From Ascidia mentula (lineage: Eukaryota; Chordata; Ascidiacea; Phlebobranchia; Ascidiidae), in contig OX387202.1 of the NCBI GenBank assembly GCA_947561715.1, positions 16,877,001-16,941,000 on the forward strand: a stretch of DNA of 64,000 nucleotides. Reading direction: 5' to 3'. The stretch's first letter is position 1. Each line of letters begins with the position of its first letter. Under the pieces are notes generated by a model. That model was not told where the DNA came from and made no database searches. It worked only from the letters and a program-made list of their open reading frames with translations. Shown here piece after piece: positions 34,222-48,678 of the stretch. The position numbers were made by a program, and so were the translations under genes.

Positions 34222-34668
34222 CTGCGTTTTGAAAGTAGGCCTACAGAAGTTAAACAAGAAACAACATGAAATGTTACATGCTGATTATTTCAAATCGGAC
34301 GCAGCAGAATGCTTTAAAAAAGGAAACTACCCTTTTTATTACATTTTATCCGTTTGTTGTTCGTTTGTCTTTAATTGAGTTGCGCATTTCATTTTTGATT
34401 TACTTTTTATTCATCGAAAATGTGGTGTATTTTTTCTACACGACATATGAATGTACAAAAGTTAGTAACGTGCAGATAGTTTCATATCACAACCATTACA
34501 TTGGGTTTTAAGAGTTCTGTTTTAGGTTAGCTGATTGCGAAACTGCGTTTTTTCGGCGATTGTTGATTTGATAACTTGGTTGTTTACAATTGAACTATCT
34601 TTTTAGTCGTGTGACCTAAAAACTTAATATTTAACATACAAACTCAACTGCACTTCACCCAGATGATT

Positions 34669-34814
34669 TTAGCGTTTCATATCTTTCGTCACAAACTCCT
34701 CACACTACGCAAACATACAACCACCTAACACAGAGCAAGTATATCCCTCTGTCTTGATTTGCAACGAAAAATTAAACACTCTGTCTATTTTTCTGGCGAA
34801 GGCACTGTCGACAT
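34669..34814 (-). pseudogene. Broken copy of the small Cys-rich open frame (module C)
   Basis: Aligned to 2168-2314 and 16526-16726, this copy has TAG right after SPEKx and a one-base deletion further on (CCTAACACAGAGC for CCTTTACACAGAGC). The frame cannot be read through. It shows that the peptide, if real, is lost in this module. Confidence 0.55.
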
Positions 34815-34886
34815 TAGCACGTAACCACTTGAGACTCGAGAATTTTCAACCGATGATGGCATAAGCACTTGCTTAAAAGTTCAAAA

Positions 34887-34895
34887 TATATAAAA
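34887..34895 (+). promoter_or_regulatory. TATA-like site facing array C
   Basis: TATATAAAACAGGGC as at 2386. The first donor-like site after the minisatellite in this module reads GGTAATTAA, so splicing signals are weaker here than in module B. Confidence 0.28.
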
Positions 34896-35042
34896 CAGGG
34901 CAAAATTTACGGACCAGACTCTATATTCTCAGAATCATATCTAGATCTGCAACAATATTTCAAGCTTTCAGACGCTTATATACTTGAGTGTTACATCAGT
35001 TTGTCGAAAAACAAAAAAGGCGGTTTGATGGTAATATTTGGA

Positions 35043-35465
35043 TCTGGGAACCGTCAGGTACTTGTGGAAATATTGCTGGGAACCGTCATGTATTTGTGGA
35101 AATATTGCAGGGAACCGTCATTTAATTGTGGAAATATGGCTGGGAACCGTCCGGGTACTTGTGGAAATATTGTTGGGAACCGACATGTAATTGTGGAAAT
35201 ATTGTCCGGAACTGTCAGGTACTTGTAGAAATATTTCTGGAAACCGTCAGGTACTTGTGGAAATATTGCTGGGAACCGTCAGGTACTTGTGGAAATATTG
35301 CTGGGAACCGTCATTTAATTGGGAAATATTGCAGGGAACCGTCATGTAATTGTGAAAATATGGTTGGGAACCGTCAGGTACTTGTGGAAATATTGCTGGG
35401 AACCGTCATGTATTTGTGAAAATATGATTGGGAACCGTAATGTAATTTTGGAAATATTGCTGGAA
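35043..35465 (+). repeat. 32-bp minisatellite, about 13 copies
   Basis: Longest block of the 32-bp repeat, opening array C. Copy number differs from modules A (about 9.7) and B (about 9), so the locus is length-variable between paralogous modules. Confidence 0.92.
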
Positions 35466-36033
35466 ACTTTTGGGTTCGTTAGCAAAGCCATAAGAAGTTT
35501 CTCATTGGAGCTATACAAAAGGTCAAGCCTTGGTAATTAAAATGTGTGTGCAAGCAAAGCAACAGATACGTCAAAACCACTCGTACAGGATGCAATCAGG
35601 ACTGCATGGTATCGGCACTCAAACCTCGGAAATAATGTGAAAGACATCGGCAAAAAAGGCGCAATGTGATTCCATCGACCCAACTTTCTTCGTATCAATA
35701 CTATGGATAAACGCGGGAAACTGCATAACAATTACTGAATTTAATGCCTCTCAAAAATAAAACAACATTTTGGTTCGGTACATATATTACGATGCATCAA
35801 CACAAAAAAGCCATCAACTGATTTTTTCGACGCCTCCACCAAGTAAATTCCCTCTTACGTGCAAGTTTCATGCATTTTCCTTTACCTATGAAAGGGCGCA
35901 CAAAAATACAAGGGAATATACTGGAATAGTGGCATTGCCATATTGATGTAAATTATCAAACAGATCAATTTATTTGAAGTTGGGCATTGCGTAAGAATGA
36001 AAGTTCCACAAACGATTTCCCAGATATTGAGGT

Positions 36034-37249
36034 AAGTGGTTCTTAACCTGGGTTTCGACCTAAAAGGGTCTCATCAGTGCAGCTGGTGTTTTAAAAATAT
36101 TTAATTTCGCAAGTTAAGTTGGCACGAGGAGGTTGGATTGTAACCATTGAATACTTTCACTCGCATGAGTTAAGATGGTAATTGCTGGGCACTTGCGTGA
36201 ATTTGAAAATCGTTCGTAGTCATGGCTGACGTAAACAATCATACAACATTAGTGGCTGGCGGTGCGGTTTTCGACATCGCGGCAAACGACCGGGCGTTCA
36301 TACGAGGCGGCGCCATGCCGTGAAGGCGTGATTTTCTCCCTTGAAGCAACTGACGGCGGAGTTAAATTTGATTTAACTTTTCCGTCAACCGCAATGCTCG
36401 GAAGATTGTTTTCGCATGGTATTTGGTTTGTTATGATGAATTTTAGGTGGTTTAAAATACATTTGTTTATTCATTGGGTGTTTGGTAAAAAAATACCAGA
36501 AATTAATTAATAGATGATTATTATTGTTCGCAATGACGTAATAATTATTTTTTTGTTATTTTTTGAAAACGTTTGTTTAAATAAATCTGGTGCATCAGAG
36601 CCACAAACCTGGTCATTTTCTGATCCAAAAGTAATAGCAAACTAAATAATGCATTTGTTTTGAGTAACGCTCTGTACATGATTATTTTATTGATTTTGAA
36701 GTTAAACGTTAACAACAATTTGTCTATCAACGATTTTTTGATACAGAGGGTCAAGGTGTTTTGGTTATTTAAACCGTACTTCGGGTATGAATCCCGCTGT
36801 CGCTTCAGACGGTGCGAAAATAATCCGCGAACAACCGCGTCTGTTGTGCAGAAGAGAGCGTTCCAAAACATATTTTTTCGTGCTGTGGTGCAATCAAAAC
36901 ACATTCCCGTGGCTGGGATAAATATGCTTTATAGAGCGACCATATCTGGCCACGTATGCGAATTCAAAGTCTCGGGCTTTAGTCATATCTCCCCGACCCA
37001 TCTTCAACACCATTGCATTCTGGTTGCGGTAAACAAAAAAACATAACATCCTGCATGCGAAAATGTCTTTGCTTGTACGCTGTAACCTAAATTCACTAAA
37101 ATTGTGTCAGATTGATTTCAGTTCGTATTCCGTTTCGTTTTAAGTCTATATATTCTAATTATTGCTATTTTTGCATGTTTTCGGGGGTTCGACGAATCCT
37201 TGCAGAGAATCGAAGGAGTTCGATGAGGTTGAAAGGTTAAGAATCACTA
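36034..37249 (+). mobile_element. hAT-type element, full length, copy C1
   Basis: Left end AAGTGGTTCTTAACC (first C mutated) and right end GGTTAAGAATCACTA. The first few hundred bases are shortened relative to A1. Nearly identical to C3 over most of its length. Confidence 0.75.
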
Positions 37250-38705
37250 ATCAATGTTCTGATACTCAGACAAGAAAGCAACGAAGCGGGAAGTTTTCAG
37301 AGGGAATTTTGGGAAAAAGGAACATCGACTTCTTTCTACGTCTGTCTCGTATTTGAGCTGCATGTCTTGGTCTTTTTCGGTGCGAGCTTGGGAGTATGTG
37401 TAATGTGTAGTCACAGACTAAACTCACTGCACAACTATATGATTGACTCAAATGTTGCCAAATAAAAAGGTAACAAATATTAACAAAATGATGGAATTTA
37501 AATTTTTTTGATTATTAGTTTTTTCTTCTGTCTCTTTTAAACGAATGTTCACTGGGATCGAAGTCAAGGCTTGGCACCCAAGCTTGATCAGCCACTGTGG
37601 CCCCTATAGGCGCAATGGGTTTTTTGGGCCTGTTGGCTAATAATTGCCTGAATGTCTCTCTGTAGAATTCACAATGGCAAATACATTAATTCGAATAACA
37701 GTTTATTATCAGGCTTTTGGGAATAAATTCCAAGCCCCGGCGAATGGCTTATGGAGTGTCAGTATTGATGGCCTTGTCACAATGATAATAGAGAATGCAA
37801 TTGAACATGTAACAGACTGATCTTAACTCAACTTGTAATGCCATGCACTGCGATTTGAAACGTAAGATCACGTGACTATGCTAGAGCAACAGCGACACAT
37901 AGTGGAAGAGGAAAAAGGGAATGTCACGAAATGACTGTTAAAACTTGTCATTGTCCGCTGCAATATTCACATCGCTATATGACTTAAACCTTGGTTTCGT
38001 ATATGTTTAAGATTTTCCCCGAAAAGTTACGCTCAATATTTTGTAAAGTAGATATGTTCACATTTTACACAGCAACAGACGACAGAAAACACACATGGAA
38101 ATATTTTTGGAAACCGTCACGCATTTGTGGAAATATTGCTGGGAACCTTTGGGTTGATTAACTAAGCCACAAGAAGTTTCTCCCAGGATCTATAGAGAAG
38201 GTCAAACCTTGGTAGTTAATATGTTTGTGCAAGCGAAGCAACAGATTCGCCAAAACCACTCGTACAGGATGCAATCAGGACTGGTATCGGCACTCAAACC
38301 TGGGAAATAATGTCAAAGACGTCGGCAAAAGGCGCAACGTGATTCCATCGAACCAACGTTCTTCGTATCAATGCAATGAATAAACGCGGGAAACTGCATA
38401 ACAGTTACTGAATTTAATGCCTCTCAAAAATAAAACAACATTTTGGTTCGGTACATATATGACGATGCATCAACACAAAAAAGCCATCAACTAATTTTTT
38501 CGACGCCTCCACCAAATATACTCCTTCTTACGTGCAAGTTTCATGCATTTTCCTTTACCAAAGAAAGGGCGCACAATACAGAAGGGAATATACTGGAATA
38601 GTGACATTGCCATATTTATGTGAATCATCAAAAAGGTCGATTTATTGGAACTTGGGCATTGCGTAAGAATGAAAGTTCCACAAAAGATTTCCCAAATATT
38701 TAGGT

Positions 38706-40008
38706 CAGTGGTTCTTAATCTTGGTTAGATCAAACCCCAGGGGTTCGATTTCGACGTTTCAGGTGTTCGACGAACCTCCAATGATTAACAAAAATCAGCG
38801 AACGTTTCAGTCACATTTATCTCTTAAATAGTTTCGCAAGTTAAGTTGGCACGAGGAAGTTGGATTGTAACCATTGAATACTTTCACTCGCATGTGTAAA
38901 GATAGTAATTGCTGGGCACTTGCGTGAATTTGAAAATCGTTCGTAGTCACGACTGTCGTAAACATTCATCACACACGTACAACATCAGTGGCTGGCGGTG
39001 CGGTTTTCGATATCGCGGCAAAATGCCGGACGTTCATACGTGTCGGCGCCTGCCGTGAAGGCGTGATTTTCTCCCTTGCAGCGACTGACGGCGGAGTTAA
39101 ATCTGATTTAACTTTTCCGTCAACCGCAATGCTCGGAAGATTGTTTTCGCATGGTATTTGGTTTGTTATGATGAATTTTAGGTGGTTTAAATCACTTTTA
39201 TTTATACGTTGAGTTTTTGGTGAAAAATTACCAGAAATTAATGAATAGATTATTATTGTTGCCAATGACGCAATAATTACTTTTTTGTTATTTTGAAAAC
39301 GTTTGTTTAAATAAATCTTGTAGATCAGTTCCACAAATCTGGTCATTTTCTGATCCAAAAGTAATAGCGAACTAAATAATGCATTTGTTTTGAGTCACGC
39401 TCTGTAGCCTACATGATTATTTTATTGATTTTAAAGTTAAACGTTAAAAACAATTTGTCCTATCAACGATTTTACGACACAGAGGGTCAAGGTGTTTTAA
39501 ACCGTACTTCGGGTATGAATCCCGCTGTCGCTTCAGACGGTGCGAAAATAATCCGCGAACAACTGCGTCTTTTGTGCAGAAAAGGGCGTTCCAAAACATA
39601 TTTTTTCGTGCTGTGATGCAATCAAAACTCATTCCCGTGGCTGGGCTAAATATGCTTTACAGAGCGACCATTGCTGAACACGTATGGTGATGACCACTAT
39701 GGAATATTATGCGAATTCACAATCACGGATTTTATAGTCATCTCTCCCCGACCCATCTTCAACACCATTGCATTCTAGTTGCGGTAAACGAAAAAACATA
39801 ACATTCTGCATGCGAAAATGTCTTTGCTTTGTACACAGTTGTACACAGTAACACATTAAAATTGTGTTAGATTGATTTCAGTTCGTATTGCGTTTCGTTT
39901 TAAGTCTATATATTCCAATTATTGCTATTTTTGCATGTTTTCGGGGTTCGACGAATCCTTGCAGAGAATCCAAGGGGTTCGATGAGATTGAAAGGTTAAG
40001 AACCACTA
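38706..40008 (+). mobile_element. hAT-type element, full length, copy C2
   Basis: Ends CAGTGGTTCTTAA and GGTTAAGAACCACTA. It carries the GCCTGCCG (no extra A) version of the CpG-rich patch, like A1, so its 74-residue frame is open. Confidence 0.8.
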
Positions 40009-41462
40009 ATCAATGTTTTGATACTCAGACAAGAAAGCAACGAAGCGGGAAGTTTTCTGAGGGAAGGTTGGGAAAAAAGAACGTTGACTTCTTTCCACGT
40101 CTCTCTCGTATTTTAGCTGCATGTCTTGGTCTTTTTCGGTGCGAGCTTGGAAGTATGTGTAATGTGTAGTCACATACTAAAGTCTGTACACAACTATATG
40201 ATTGACTCAAATGTTGCCAAATAAAAAGGTAACAAATATTAACAAAATGATGGAGTTTAAATATTTTAATTATTAGTTTTTTCTTCTGTCTCTTTCAAAC
40301 GAATGTTCACTGGCATCGCAGCCAAGGCTTGGCACCCAAGCTTGATCAGCCACTGTGGCCCCTATAGGCGCAATGGGTCTTTGGGGCCTGATGGCTAATA
40401 ATTGCCTGAATGTCTCTCTGTAGAATTCACAATGGCAAATACATTAATTCGAATAATAATTTATTATCAGGCTTTCGGGAATAAATTCCAAGCCCCGGCG
40501 AATAGCTTATGGAGTCTCAGTATTGATGGCCTTGTCACAATGATAATAGAGAATGCAATTGAACATGTAACAGACTGATCTTAACTCAACTTGTAATGCC
40601 ATGCACTGCGATTTGAAACGTAAGATCACGTGACATTGCTAGAGCAGCAGCGACACAAAGTGGAAGAGGAAAAAGGGAATGTCACGCAATGACTGTTAAA
40701 ACTTGTCATTGTCCGCTGCAATATTCACATCGCTATATGACTTAAACCTTGGTTTCGTATATGTTTAAGATTTTCCCCGAAAAGTTACGCTCAATATTTT
40801 GTAAAGTAGATATGTTCACATTTTACACAGCAACAGACGACAGAAAACACACATGGAAATATTTTTGGAAACCGTCACGCATTTGTGGAAATATTGCTGT
40901 TAACCTTTGGGTTGATTAACTAAGCCACAAGAAGTTTCTCCCAGGATCTATAGAGAAGGTCAAACCTTGGTAGTTAATATGTTTGTGCAAGCGAAGCAAC
41001 AGATTCGCCAAAACCACTCGTACAGGATGCAATCAGGACTGGTATCGGCACTCAAACCTGGGAAATAATGTCAAAGACGTCGGCAAAAGGCGCAACGTGA
41101 TTCCATCGAACCAACGTTCTTCGTATCAATGCAATGAATAAACGCGGGAAACTGCATAACAGTTACTGAATTTAATGCCTCTCAAAAATAAAACAACATT
41201 TTGGTTCGGTATATATATGACGATGCATCAACACAAAAAAGCCATCAACTAATTTTTTCGACGCCTCCACCAAGTAAATTTCTTCTTAAGTGCAAGTTCA
41301 TGCATTTTCCTTTACCAAAGAAAGGGCGCACAATACAGAAGGGAATATAATGGAATAGTGACATTGCCATATTTATGTGAATCATCAAAAAGGTCGATTT
41401 ATTGGAACTTGGGCATTGCGTAAGAATGAAAGTTCCTGAAAAGATTTCCCAAATATTTAGGT

Positions 41463-42741
41463 CAGTGGTTCTTAATCTTGGTTAGATCAAACCCCAGGGG
41501 TTCGATTTCGACGTTTCAGGGGTTCGACGAAGCTCCAATGATGTAAAAAAATCAGCGAACGTTTCTGTCACATTTTTCTCTTAAATAGTTTCGCAAGTTA
41601 AGTTGGCACGAGGAGGTTGGATTGTAACCATTGAATACTTTCACTCGCATGAGTTAAGATGGTAATTGCTGGGCACTTGCGTGAATTTGAAAATCGTTCG
41701 TAGTCATAGCTGACGTAAACAATCATCACACACGTACAACATTAGTGGCTGGCGGTGCGGTTTTCGATATCGCGTCAAACGGTCGGACGTTCATACGAGC
41801 CGGCGCCATGCCGTGAAGGCGTGATTTTCTCGCTTGCAGCGACTGACGGCGGAGTTAAATCTGATTTAACTTTTCCATCAACCGCAATGCTCGAAAGATT
41901 GTTTTCGCATGGTATTTGGTTTGTTATGATGAATTTTAGGTGGTTTAAAATACATTTGTTTATTCATTGGGTGTTTGGTAAAAAAATACCAGAAATTAAT
42001 TAATAGATGATTATTATTGTTCGCAATGACGTAATAATTATTTTTTTGTTATTTTTTGAAAACGTTTGTTTAAATAAATCTGGTGCATCACAGCCACAAA
42101 CCTGGTCATTTTCTGATCCAAAAGTAATAGCAAACTAAATAATGCATTTGTTTTGAGTAACGCTCTGTACATGATTATTTTATTGATTTTGAAGTTAAAC
42201 GTTAACAACAATTTGTCTATCAACGATTTTTCGATACAGAGGTCAAGGTGTTTTGGTTATTTAAACCGTACTTCGGGTATGAATCCCGCTGTCGCTTCAG
42301 ACGGTGCGAAAATAATCCGCGAACAACCGCGTCTGTTGTGCAGAAGAGAGCGTTCCAAAACATATTTTTTCGTGCTGTGGTGCATTTAAAACACATTCCC
42401 GTGGCTGGGATAAATATGCTTTATAGAGCGACCATATCTGGCCACGTATGCGAATTCAAAGTCTCGGGCTTTAGTCATATCTCCCCGACCCATCTTCAAC
42501 ACCATTGCATTCTGGTTGCGGTAAACAAAAAAACATAACATCCTGCATGCGAAAATGTCTTTGCTTGTACGCTGTAACCTAAATTCACTAAAATTGTGTC
42601 AGATTGATTTCAGTTCGTATTCCGTTTCGTTTTAAGTCTATATATTCTAATTATTGCTATTTTTGCATGTTTTCGGGGGTTCGACGAATCCTTGCAGAGA
42701 ATCGAAGGAGTTCGATGAGGTTGAAAGGTTAAGAATCACTA
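41463..42741 (+). mobile_element. hAT-type element, full length, copy C3
   Basis: Ends CAGTGGTTCTTAA and GGTTAAGAATCACTA. The mutated right end is shared with C1, showing that the two were copied from each other with their host units. Confidence 0.8.
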
Positions 42742-45509
42742 ATCAATGTTCTGATACTCAGACAAGAAAGCAACGAAGCGGGAAGTTTTCAGAGGGAATT
42801 TTGGGAAAAAGGAACATCGACTTCTTTCTACGTCTGTCTCGTATTTGAGCTGCATGTCTTGGTCTTTTTCGGTGCGAGCTTGGGAGTATGTGTAATGTGT
42901 AGTCACAGACTAAACTCACTGCACAACTATATGATTGACTCAAATGTTGACAAATAAAAAGGTAACAAATATTAACAAAATGATGGAATTTAAATTTTTT
43001 TGATTATTAGTTTTTTCTTCTGTCTCGTTTAAACGAATGTTCACTGGGATCGCAGTCAAGGCTTGGCACCCAAGCTTGATCAGCCACTGTGGCCCCTATA
43101 GGCGCAATGGGTTTTTTGGGCCTGTTGGCTAATAATTGCCTGAATGTCTCTCTGTAGAATTCACAATGGCAAATACATTAATTCGAATAACAGTTTATTA
43201 TCAGGCTTTTGGGAATAAATTCCAAGCCCCGGCGAATGGCTTATGGAGTGTCAGTATTGATGGCCTTGTCACAATGATAATAGAGAATGCAATTGAACAT
43301 GTAACAGACTGATCTTAACTCAACTTGTAATGCCATGCACTGCGATTTGAAACGTAAGATCACGTGACTATGCTAGAGCAACAGCGACACATAGTGGAAG
43401 AGGAAAAAGGGAATGTCACGAAATGACTGTTAAAACTTATCATTGTCCGCTGCAATATCCAAATCCCTATATGACTTAAACCTTGGTTTCGTATATGTTT
43501 AATATTTTCCCCGAAAAGTTACGTTCAATCTTTTGTAAAGTAGATATGTTCACATTTTACACAGCAACAGACAATACACATGGAAATATTTTTCGAAACC
43601 GTCACGCATTTGTGGAAATATTGCTGGGAACCTTTGGGTTCATTAGCAAAGTCATAAGAAGTTTCTCTCAGGAGCTATAGAGAAGGTCAAACCTTGGTAA
43701 TTAAAATGTGTGTGCAAGCGAAGCAACAGATACGTCAAAACCACTCGTACAGGATGCAATCAGGACTGGTATCGGCAATCAAACCTGGGAAATAATGTGA
43801 AAGACATCGGCAAAAGGCGCAATGTGATTCCATCGAACCAACGTTCTTCGTATCAATGCAATGGATAAACACGGATACTGCATAATGGTAACTGAATTTA
43901 ATGCCTCACAAAAAATAAAACAACATTTTGGTTTGGTAGATATGACGATGCATCAGCACAAAAAACACTTCCGGTGTCTCTACGGGGAAAATTGCTTCTT
44001 ACGTGCAAGTTTCATGTAATTTCCTTTACCAATGAAAGGGCGCACAAAACAGAAGAGTGTCATTGTATAGTGACATTGCCATATTTATGTGAATCATCAA
44101 ACAGATCAAGTTATTTGAATTTGGGCATTGCGTGAGAATGAAAGTTCCACAAAAGATTTCCCAAATATTTAAGTTCTGATAATGCGAAACGAAACAGAGT
44201 TTGGAGTTTGTCTGGATGGCAAATTTCTTGTGTTATGAGACGTAGCTGTGATTTGGTGTCAGGTATAAAGAGGGTTTCCATACCATGCTTATTTCTAGAA
44301 TTTGTGCATATTTCCACAAGTAGTGTTTTTGAAAATAAATCTATGCCCTTTTCCAAGACACGTGTTTCCTTTGGACTTGCGTACTTGTTTTTTGTTTAGG
44401 TTTTGCGTCCTAACGAGTCTATTTCTTCAACAATTACGGATTATCAGTGACATGGCGCGGTGGTAAACGATTTCTGATGGACCACCTTCAGAAAAGTCCA
44501 ATCATTCTGACGAATTAATATATCTTCAAGATCGGACGAAGTGTGAAATGCATTAGAAATGTCGACATCTAAAAGCAACATGCTTACGTTGACGATAATA
44601 ACCCTGGGTGTAACACGTAATAGTAATTACAGCAGATTGCTACATAATAAACCGTGCAAATGAAAGCGTTGGTTTGAGTTCGAATTTCCATGGCATTTTT
44701 ATATTGGAAGACGAAGCTGGGCGTTTTCTGAAGGAAGATTGAGAAAAAAGAACGTTGACTTCTTTCTACGTCTCTCTCTCTTTTATTTTAGCTGCATGTC
44801 TTGCTCTTTTTCGGTGCGAGCTTGGAAGTATGCGTAATGTGTGGTCACAGACTAAACTCACTGCACAACTATATGATTGACTCAAATGTTGCCAAATCAT
44901 AGGGTAACAAATATAAACGAAACAATGCGATTTAAATACTTTATATAATAGTTTTTTCTTATATATTTTTTTATTAAATGTTCACTGGCATCGCAGCCAA
45001 GGCTTGGCACCTAAGCTTGATCAGCCACTGTGGGAACTGTAGGCGCAACAAATCCTATGGTGGCGAAAGGCCTGTTAGCTAATAATTGCCCAAATGTCTA
45101 TTCCAATTGTCTCTCTGTTGAATTTACAATGACAAACACTTCGAATAACAGTTAATTATCGGGCTTTTGGGAATAAATTTCAATCCTCGGCGAATAGCTT
45201 ATAGAGACTCAGTGTTGATTGTCTTGATACAGTGATAATAGAGAATGCAATTGAACACGTAACAGACTGATCTTAACTCAACTTGTAATGCCATGCACTG
45301 CGATTTGAAACGTAAGATCGCATGACATTGCTAGAGCACCAGCGCCACATAGCGGAAGAGAAAAAATGGAAATGTCACCCAATGACTGCTAAAACTTGTC
45401 ATTGTCCGCTGCAATATCCACATCGCTACATGACTTATACCTTGGTTTCGTATATGTGCAAGATTTTCCCCGAAAGGTTACGCTCTATATTTTTGAAGCA
45501 AATGTGTTC

Positions 45510-46692
45510 ACATTTTTCTCTTAAACAGTTTCGCAAGTTAAGTTGGCACGAGGAGGTTGGATTGTAACCATGGAATACTTTCACTCGCATGAGCTAAGAT
45601 GGTAATTGCTGGGCACTTGCGTGAATTTGAAAATCGTTCGTAGTCATGGCTGACGTAAACATTCATCACACACGTACAACATTAGTGGCTGGCGGTGCGG
45701 TTTTCGATATCGCGGCAAACGACCGGGCGTTCATACGAGCCGGCGCCATGCCGTGAAGGCGTGATTTTCTGGCTTCAAGCGACCGGTGTTAAATCTGATT
45801 TGACTTTTCCGTCAACCGCAATGCTCGGAAGATTGTTTTCGCATGGTATTTGCTTTGTTATGATGAATTTTAGGTGGTTTAAAATACTTTTATTTGTACA
45901 TTCAGTGTTTGGTAAAAAAATACCAGAAATAGATTAATAGATGATTATTACTGTTTACAATGACACAATAATTATTTTTTTGTTATTTTGAAAACGTTTG
46001 TTTAAATAAATCTGGTGCATCAGAGCCACAAACCTGGTCATTTTCTGGTCCAAAAGTAATAGCAAACTAAATAATGCATTTGTTTTGAGTAACGCTCTGT
46101 ACATGATTATTTTATTGATTTTAAAGTTAAACGTAACAACAATTTGTCCTATCAACGATTTTACGACACAGAGGGTCAAGGTGTTTTAAATCGCACTTAG
46201 TGTATGAATCCCGCTGTCGCTTCAGACGGTGCGCGAAAAACTCCGCAGACAACCGCGTCTGTTGTGTAGAAGAAGAGGTTGTTCCAAAACATATTTTTTC
46301 GTGCTGTGATGCAATCAAAACACATTCCCGTGGTTAGGATAAGTATGCTTTATAGAGCGACCATATCTGGCCACGTATGGTGATGACCCCTATGGAATAT
46401 TATGCGAATTTAAAATCTTGGACTTTAGTCATCTCTCCCCGACCCATCTTCAACACCATTGTATTCTGGTTTCGGTAAACAAAAAAACATAACATCCTGC
46501 ATGCGAAAATGTCTTTGCTTGTACGCAGTATCCAAATACTAAAATTGTGTCAGATTGATTTCAATTCGTATTCCGTTTCGTTTTAAGTCTATATATTCTA
46601 ATTATTGCTATTTTTGCATGTTTTCGTGGGTTCGACGAATCCTTGCAGAGAATCCAAGGGCTTCGATGAGGTTGAAAGGTTAAGAACCACTA
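45510..46692 (+). mobile_element. hAT-type element, left end deleted, copy C4
   Basis: Same left deletion junction as copy A2 (ATGTGTTCACATTTTTCTC into the element interior) and a standard right end. It lies in the block of array C that duplicates part of array A. Confidence 0.75.
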
Positions 46693-48418
46693 ATCAATGT
46701 TCTGATACTCAGACAAGAAAGCAACGAAGCGGGAAGTTTTCTGGGGGAATTTTGGGAAAAAGGAACGTTGACTTCTTTCCACGTCTCTCTCGTATTTTAA
46801 CTGCATGTCTTGCTCTTTTTCGGTGCGAGCTTGGAAGTATGTGTAATGTGTAGTCACAGACTAAACACACTGCACAACTATATGATTGACTCAAATGTTG
46901 ACAAATAAAAAGGTAACAAATATTAACAAAATAAAGAATTTTTATGATTTAAATTGTAGATTTTAGTTATTTCTTGAAATCAAATGTTTACTGGTATCAC
47001 AGCCAAGGCTTCCCACCCAAGCTTGATCAGCCACTGTGACCCCTTTAGGCGCAATGACCCTTTTGGAGGCGAAAGGCCTGTTGGCTAATAATTGCCCGAA
47101 TGTCTCTCTGTAGAATTCACAATGACAAACACTTTAATCCGAATAAAAGTTTATTATCAGGCTTTTGGGAATAAATTCCAATCCCCGGCGAATAGCTTAT
47201 AGAGTCCCATTGATGATTTTCTTGTCACAATGATAATCGATAATGCAATTGGAAACGTCACAGACAGATCTTAACTCAACTTGTAATGCCATGCACTGCG
47301 ATTTGAAACGTAAGATCACGTGACATTGCTAGAGCAGCAGCGACATATAGTGGAAGAAGAAAAAGGGAATGTCACGCAATGACTGTTAAAACTTGTCATT
47401 GTCCGCTGCAATATCCACATCGCTATATGACTTAAACCTTGCTTTCGTATATGTTTAAGATTTTCCCCGAAAAGTTACGCTCAATATTTTGTAAAGTAAA
47501 TATGTTCACAATTTGCACAGCAACGGACAACACACAATTAGAAATATTTTTGGAAACCGTCATGCATTTGTGGAAATGTTGCTGGGAACCATTGGGACCA
47601 CTAGCAAAGCCATAAGAAGTTTTTCGCAGGAGCCATACAGAAGGTCAAGCCTTGGTAAGTAATATGTTTGTGCAAGCGAAGCAACAGATTCGTCAAAACC
47701 ACTCGTACAGGATGGAATCAGGACTGGTATCGGCAATCAAACCTATAAAATAATGTCAAAGATATCGGCAAATGGCGCAAAGTGATTCCATCAACGTTCT
47801 TTAGTATCATTGCAATGGATCAACGCGGAAAACTGCATAACAGTTACTGAATTTAATGCCTCACAAAAATAAAACAACATTTTGGTTCGGTATATATATG
47901 ACGAGGCGAATAGCTCATAGAGTCTCAGTAATGATTTGCTTTTCACAATTATAATAGAGAATGCAATTGAACACGTAACAGACTAATCTTAAACTTGTAT
48001 TGCCAAGCACTGCGATTTGAAACGTAAGATCACGTGACTGAGCAACAGCGACACATAGTGGAGGAGGAAAAGTGGAATGTCACGAAATGACTGTTAAAAC
48101 TTGTCATTGTCCGCTGCAATATCGCTATATGACTTAAACCTTGGTTTCGTATATGTTTAAGATTTTCCCCGAAAAGTTATGTTCAATACTTTTAAAGTAA
48201 ATATGTTCACAATTTGCACAGCAACAGACAAACCGTCACGCATTTGTGGAAATATTGCTGGGAACCTTTGGGTCCATTAGCAAAGCCATAAGAAGTTTCT
48301 CTCAGGAGCTATAGAGCAGGTCAAACCTTGGTAAGTAATATGTTTGTGCAAACGAAGCAACAGATTCGTCAAAACCACTCGTACAGGATGCAATCAGGAC
48401 TGGTATCGGTACTCAAAC

Positions 48419-48678
48419 CTGCCGTGAAGGCGTGATTTTCTCCCTTGCACCGACTGACGGCGGAGTTAAATCTGATTGAACTTTTCAGTCAACCGCAATG
48501 CTCCGAAGATTGTTTTCGCATGGTATGTGGTTGGTTATGATGAATTTTATGTGGTTTAAAATACTTTTATTTATTCATTGGGTGTTTGGTAAAAAAATAC
48601 CAGAAATTAATTAATAGATGATTATTATTGTTCGCAATGACGCAATAATTATTTTTTTGTTATTTTGAAAACGTTTGC
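48419..48678 (+). mobile_element. hAT-type element, internal fragment, copy C5
   Basis: Only the interior from GCCGTGAAGGCGTGATTTTC to GAAAACGTTTG is left; both termini are gone. It now joins a shortened unit to the unit tail (CAACAAAGCGGGAAG), so a deletion has fused two units through the element. Confidence 0.7.
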
